Below are positions 61,318 through 64,000 of a DNA stretch of 64,000 nucleotides, in pieces. The stretch spans positions 496,001 through 560,000 of the forward strand of contig JACEFZ010011063.1 in assembly GCA_014155875.1 (NCBI GenBank). The letters are read 5' to 3'. The stretch comes from Cepaea nemoralis. Its lineage: Eukaryota > Mollusca > Gastropoda > Stylommatophora > Helicidae. The position numbers and the translations under genes were made by a program. The notes beneath the pieces are model-generated. The model was not told where the DNA came from. It saw only the letters and a program-made list of their open reading frames with translations, and searched no databases. Numbering within the stretch: position 1 is the stretch's first letter; each line of letters opens with the position of its first letter.

Positions 61318-61692
61318 GTGAGCTTTCGATTCGGACTTTCCATGTAATGGATTTGCTATCCAAGCAATATTCCATTTCGTGCCACTAGGACACTTTTCCA
61401 CCTTTTATGAAGCCCACACAGTGGGCTTTTGATTCAGACTTTCCACGTAATGGATTTGCTATCCAAGCAATATTCCATTTCATGCCACTAGGACACTTTT
61501 CCACCTTTTATGAAGCCCACACAATGGGCTTTTGATTCAGACTTTCCACGTAATGGATTTGCTATCCAAGCAATATTCCATTTCGTGCCACTAGAACACT
61601 TTTCCACCTTTTATGAAGCCCACACAGCAAGCTTTCGATTTGGACTTTCCACATAATGGATTTGCTATCCAAGCAATATTCCATTTCATGCC
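61318..61692 (-). repeat. 103-bp tandem repeat in the LINE 3' region
   Basis: Four units, the outer ones partial, with ACGTAATGGATTTGCTATCC, AAGCAATATTCCATTTC and CACTTTTCCACCTTTTATGA; starts at 61341, 61444, 61547 and 61650 show the 103-bp period. It lies just 3' of the LINE stop codon. Confidence 0.9.
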
Positions 61693-61711
61693 TCTGGGTC
61701 TTCATGCACCT

Positions 61712-62866
61712 TTAAATGTCAACCTGTATGTAGTTAAAGTAAGCTGCGGTCAACTTTAGCTTGTTGATATCCCCATAGAGCTTGTCCTCAAATGAAGCAG
61801 GTGTGGGCCAACATATCTTTCTCTGTTCTGCATACGTTGGGCAATCCTGCAGCAAATGTTTTGCTGTCATTTTACCAGTTCTACAATTACATTCATCGGT
61901 ATCTCCTATCTTTAGTTTATTGAACAAGTGGTATTTCAGCCTGTTATGTCCTGTGCGGAGTCTGAAGATTGCTACTTGTTCTCTTCGGTCGAGTTTGTAA
62001 TATGCATCATCCTTCTGATGGCCTGGATGCTCTGATTCCCATTTGGTTCTATAAGTGCTTTTTATCAACCTCTTTGCCTCATTATAGGTTATGTCTATGT
62101 CAGGCTGTGGTAGTCGTCCGCCCTCTTTTGCCAGTCTGTCAGCCTCTTCGTTTCCAGGTATACTGCAATGTGATGGGATCCACTGTATTACAACTTTTTT
62201 GGATTTCTGGCATAGACCATGGAGTGCTGCTCTTAGGTCAGTTAGTTCTGTGCTGTTATTGCTCTTCAGTATTGAGACAGCTGACTTTGCATCTGTGAAG
62301 ATAGCTATTTGCTTCTCTTTAGTTTCCTCCATCAGGAGCATTTCTGCTGCAGTTTTCAGAGCCTCTACCTCCGCTTTGAAGTTACTTGAAAATTTTCCAG
62401 TTGCCATTGAATGTGTTTTTTTCGCTCCATTTTTTAAATTTAGGAGAATTCCTCCTCCTCCATTCTCTATTGAATTTTTGGCTGATCCATCTGTATATGC
62501 ATGGGTCCAATTCCTGCTTGGGTAATGTTCTTTTATGTAGTTTAGGGTTATTTCTCTTCTTTCGGTTTCATGCTGAGTGTTCTTTTTCTCAATACCAGGA
62601 ATGTTTTCTATCATCTCAGGCAGTTGCTGCTGTCTCCAAGCTGGGAACTTGTGTGCATTGTATATGGGCTTGACTGTTGATATGTTAAGTATAGGATGTG
62701 CCCTAATCCTTCGTTTTGCAGTTTCTACAAAGTTGCTACGCTTCAGTTTTCCCTTTCCAAAACCATTAAATCTGTTATACATAGGGTGGTCTGTCAATCT
62801 TCTAAATTTTTCTAGCTTGTTGCTGGGCTCTGCTATCTCTTCTATTCCTGCATTGGTTGTAAACAA
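61712..62866 (-). CDS. LINE RNase H domain and C-terminal zinc-binding region
   Basis: 384 codons. Residues about 125-250 are RNase H: HAYTDGSAKNSIENGGGGIL (first Asp), KAEVEALKTAAEML (Glu), AIFTDAKSAVSILKS (Asp) and WIPSHCSIPGNEEADRLAKE. Near the C terminus, DECNCRTGKMTAKHLLQDCP gives a CxC...H...C metal-binding pattern, common at the end of I-group ORF2 proteins. It removes the RNA template after first-strand synthesis. It begins in a different frame from RT; a one-base change near 62850 is likely. No stop inside. Confidence 0.87.
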   Translation of the reverse strand: MFTTNAGIEEIAEPSNKLEKFRRLTDHPMYNRFNGFGKGKLKRSNFVETAKRRIRAHPILNISTVKPIYNAHKFPAWRQQQLPEMIENIPGIEKKNTQHETERREITLNYIKEHYPSRNWTHAYTDGSAKNSIENGGGGILLNLKNGAKKTHSMATGKFSSNFKAEVEALKTAAEMLLMEETKEKQIAIFTDAKSAVSILKSNNSTELTDLRAALHGLCQKSKKVVIQWIPSHCSIPGNEEADRLAKEGGRLPQPDIDITYNEAKRLIKSTYRTKWESEHPGHQKDDAYYKLDRREQVAIFRLRTGHNRLKYHLFNKLKIGDTDECNCRTGKMTAKHLLQDCPTYAEQRKICWPTPASFEDKLYGDINKLKLTAAYFNYIQVDI

Positions 62867-64000
62867 GTGATCTTTTCTAGTTCATTAATAGGCGTTGTCT
62901 TCAGGCTTCCAGTTATGATTCGCATTCCTTGGTTTTGGACTCTACTTATTTTGTTAAAGTTTGACTTAGCTGCTGTTGCCCAAGCTGCAATGCCATATTC
63001 CAGTACTGGCCTCACCCGTCCAGTATATAACTTCTTGAGAACTTTCTCATCTGCTCCCCACGTTGTACCAGCAAGCTTTTTCATGATTGCCATTCTCTGC
63101 CTTGCTCTTGTTCGATTTTTCTCAACCTGTGTCTTCCATGTCAGGCGACGATCAAAGGTGACTCCTAGATAGTTTGGATTTTCTTCATGGCGCAATATTT
63201 TTCCATTCAATACCAGCTTAGGTTGCTGAGTTTTCTTTGAGAGGGAGAACACTGTGCATGTTGTTTTCTCCTCACTTATCTTCACTAGCCATGATTTTGA
63301 CCAGTCCTCTAGCGCTAATAAAGCTTGCTGTATTCTGCTGTTAGCTGTACTAATATATTCTTCAGATGTCCATATGGCTAGGTCATCTGCAAAGGAGGAT
63401 GTGTGTACTCTGGCTGGAAAATTTTCTGTGATGTCATTTATATATGCTAGGAATAATGTTGGTGAAAGAACTCCTCCTTGGGGGACACCTTGCTCCAGCA
63501 GCATCATTTTGCTTGTTTGTCCTTGTACTTTTGTCCTGGCAGTTCTGTTCTCAAGGTAGTGGCTGATCCATTTATACATTCTTCCACAAACATGCATGTT
63601 TTGCAGTTTTACTTTCAGTCCTTCCTTCCATACTTTATCAAATGCTTTTTCTAAATCTATCCAGACTGCTAGTGTGTGCTTTTTCTCTTGGAAGGCATCC
63701 TCTATTTCCTGAGCTATATAGGGTATTTGATCTTCAGTGGATCTGTACTTTCTGAATCCTGCTTGGTGTGGTGTTAAGAGTTTGTTTTCTTCCAGATGCC
63801 ATGTTAGCCTGCCATTGATAATGCGTTCCATTAATTTTCCTACACAGCTAAGTAGACTGATAGGTCGATAGCCATTTGGTTCTTCCAGGTCTTTTCCTTT
63901 CTTTGGGACTGGTATTAGTATAGCTTCTTTCCATGCCTGTGGGACTATTCCTCTCTTCCAGCTGTTATTTAGGACTGCTAGTAGTTTCTTCTTTGCCTTG
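62842..64000 (-). CDS. LINE reverse transcriptase, 3' part (edge-truncated)
   Basis: From the edge: WKRGIVPQAWKEAILIPVPK, NGYRPISLLSCVGKLMERII, HQAGFRKYRSTEDQI, LAVWIDLEKAFDKVWKEGLK (palm, first Asp), LEQGVPQGGVLSPTLFLAYI, HTSSFADDLAIWTSEEY with the catalytic FADD, LNGKILRHEENPNYLGVTFD and LEYGIAAWATAAKSNFNKI. It copies element RNA at the target site. No stop across 386 codons. The endonuclease and ORF1 would lie right of the window. The frame ends at 62842, overlapping the RNase H frame by 24 bp. Confidence 0.88.
   Translation of the reverse strand, partial: KAKKKLLAVLNNSWKRGIVPQAWKEAILIPVPKKGKDLEEPNGYRPISLLSCVGKLMERIINGRLTWHLEENKLLTPHQAGFRKYRSTEDQIPYIAQEIEDAFQEKKHTLAVWIDLEKAFDKVWKEGLKVKLQNMHVCGRMYKWISHYLENRTARTKVQGQTSKMMLLEQGVPQGGVLSPTLFLAYINDITENFPARVHTSSFADDLAIWTSEEYISTANSRIQQALLALEDWSKSWLVKISEEKTTCTVFSLSKKTQQPKLVLNGKILRHEENPNYLGVTFDRRLTWKTQVEKNRTRARQRMAIMKKLAGTTWGADEKVLKKLYTGRVRPVLEYGIAAWATAAKSNFNKISRVQNQGMRIITGSLKTTPINELEKITCLQPMQE

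Larger units (their letters stand above)
61712..64000 (-). mobile_element. I-group LINE (RT plus RNase H), open at the window edge
   Basis: Two overlapping minus-strand frames form the 3' half of ORF2: RT (62842-64000, no stop to the edge) and RNase H (61712-62866). Only one frame change, near 62850, separates them. 103-bp repeats follow the stop. It is the best-preserved LINE in the window. Confidence 0.88.

Overview
The window is eukaryotic and comes from an animal genome, probably a repeat-rich marine invertebrate. A spiralian such as a mollusc is my guess, at low confidence. Spliced exons with GT/AG borders, tRNA-derived SINEs, hAT and mariner DNA transposons, several LINE families, a Ty3/gypsy-like LTR element and a Maverick (Polinton) all point to Metazoa. 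There are no operons, bacterial genes or CRISPR arrays.

The one host gene I can support is a serpin on the + strand. Four exons (17204-17387, 37376-37508, 45847-46069, 52851-52987) join in consistent phase to give 222 codons: a signal peptide followed by the N-terminal half of a serpin fold. The C-terminal half, with the hinge and reactive-centre loop, is not visible and probably lies right of the window. Its introns (about 20, 8.3 and 6.8 kb) are almost entirely mobile elements and minisatellites.

Layout. 1-16.3 kb: intergenic TE graveyard with an 8-bp-TSD hAT (767-3657) that received a SINE and an RNase H LINE fragment, an RTE copy split by a block of two convergent RTE 5' halves (3940-8660), a MITE-like element, a unique AT-rich stretch and a 1.29-kb mariner (12597-13888). 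16.3-17.2 kb: long GAA arrays just upstream of the serpin start codon. Intron 1 (17388-37375): a 105-bp-arm foldback, a decayed Maverick (18479-about 28260) with packaging ATPase, integrase, small membrane protein, penton-like, pVI-like and major capsid proteins and protease, itself split by a CR1-like LINE plus composite repeat and by an RTE tail; then a 51-bp minisatellite split by a SINE and by an LTR retrotransposon with Gmr1-type order (integrase before RT, 29918-36900). Intron 2 (37509-45846): a 33-bp minisatellite split by a minus-strand LINE, GACA/GATA arrays and a second composite repeat. Intron 3 (46070-52850): an I-like LINE, a 41-bp minisatellite carrying AATAAA in each unit, a SINE, a 45-bp minisatellite carrying CACGTG in each unit, and another SINE. 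53.0-64.0 kb: a second RTE copy invaded twice by related LTR-like elements (solo-LTR candidates with TG...CA ends and 5-bp TSDs), a SINE with a 12-bp TSD, and a fairly intact I-like LINE running off the right edge.

Most TE genes are broken by stops, frameshifts or deletions, so the elements do not work together now. The value of the window is the layering: TSDs and interrupted arrays give the order of insertions around one host protease-inhibitor gene.
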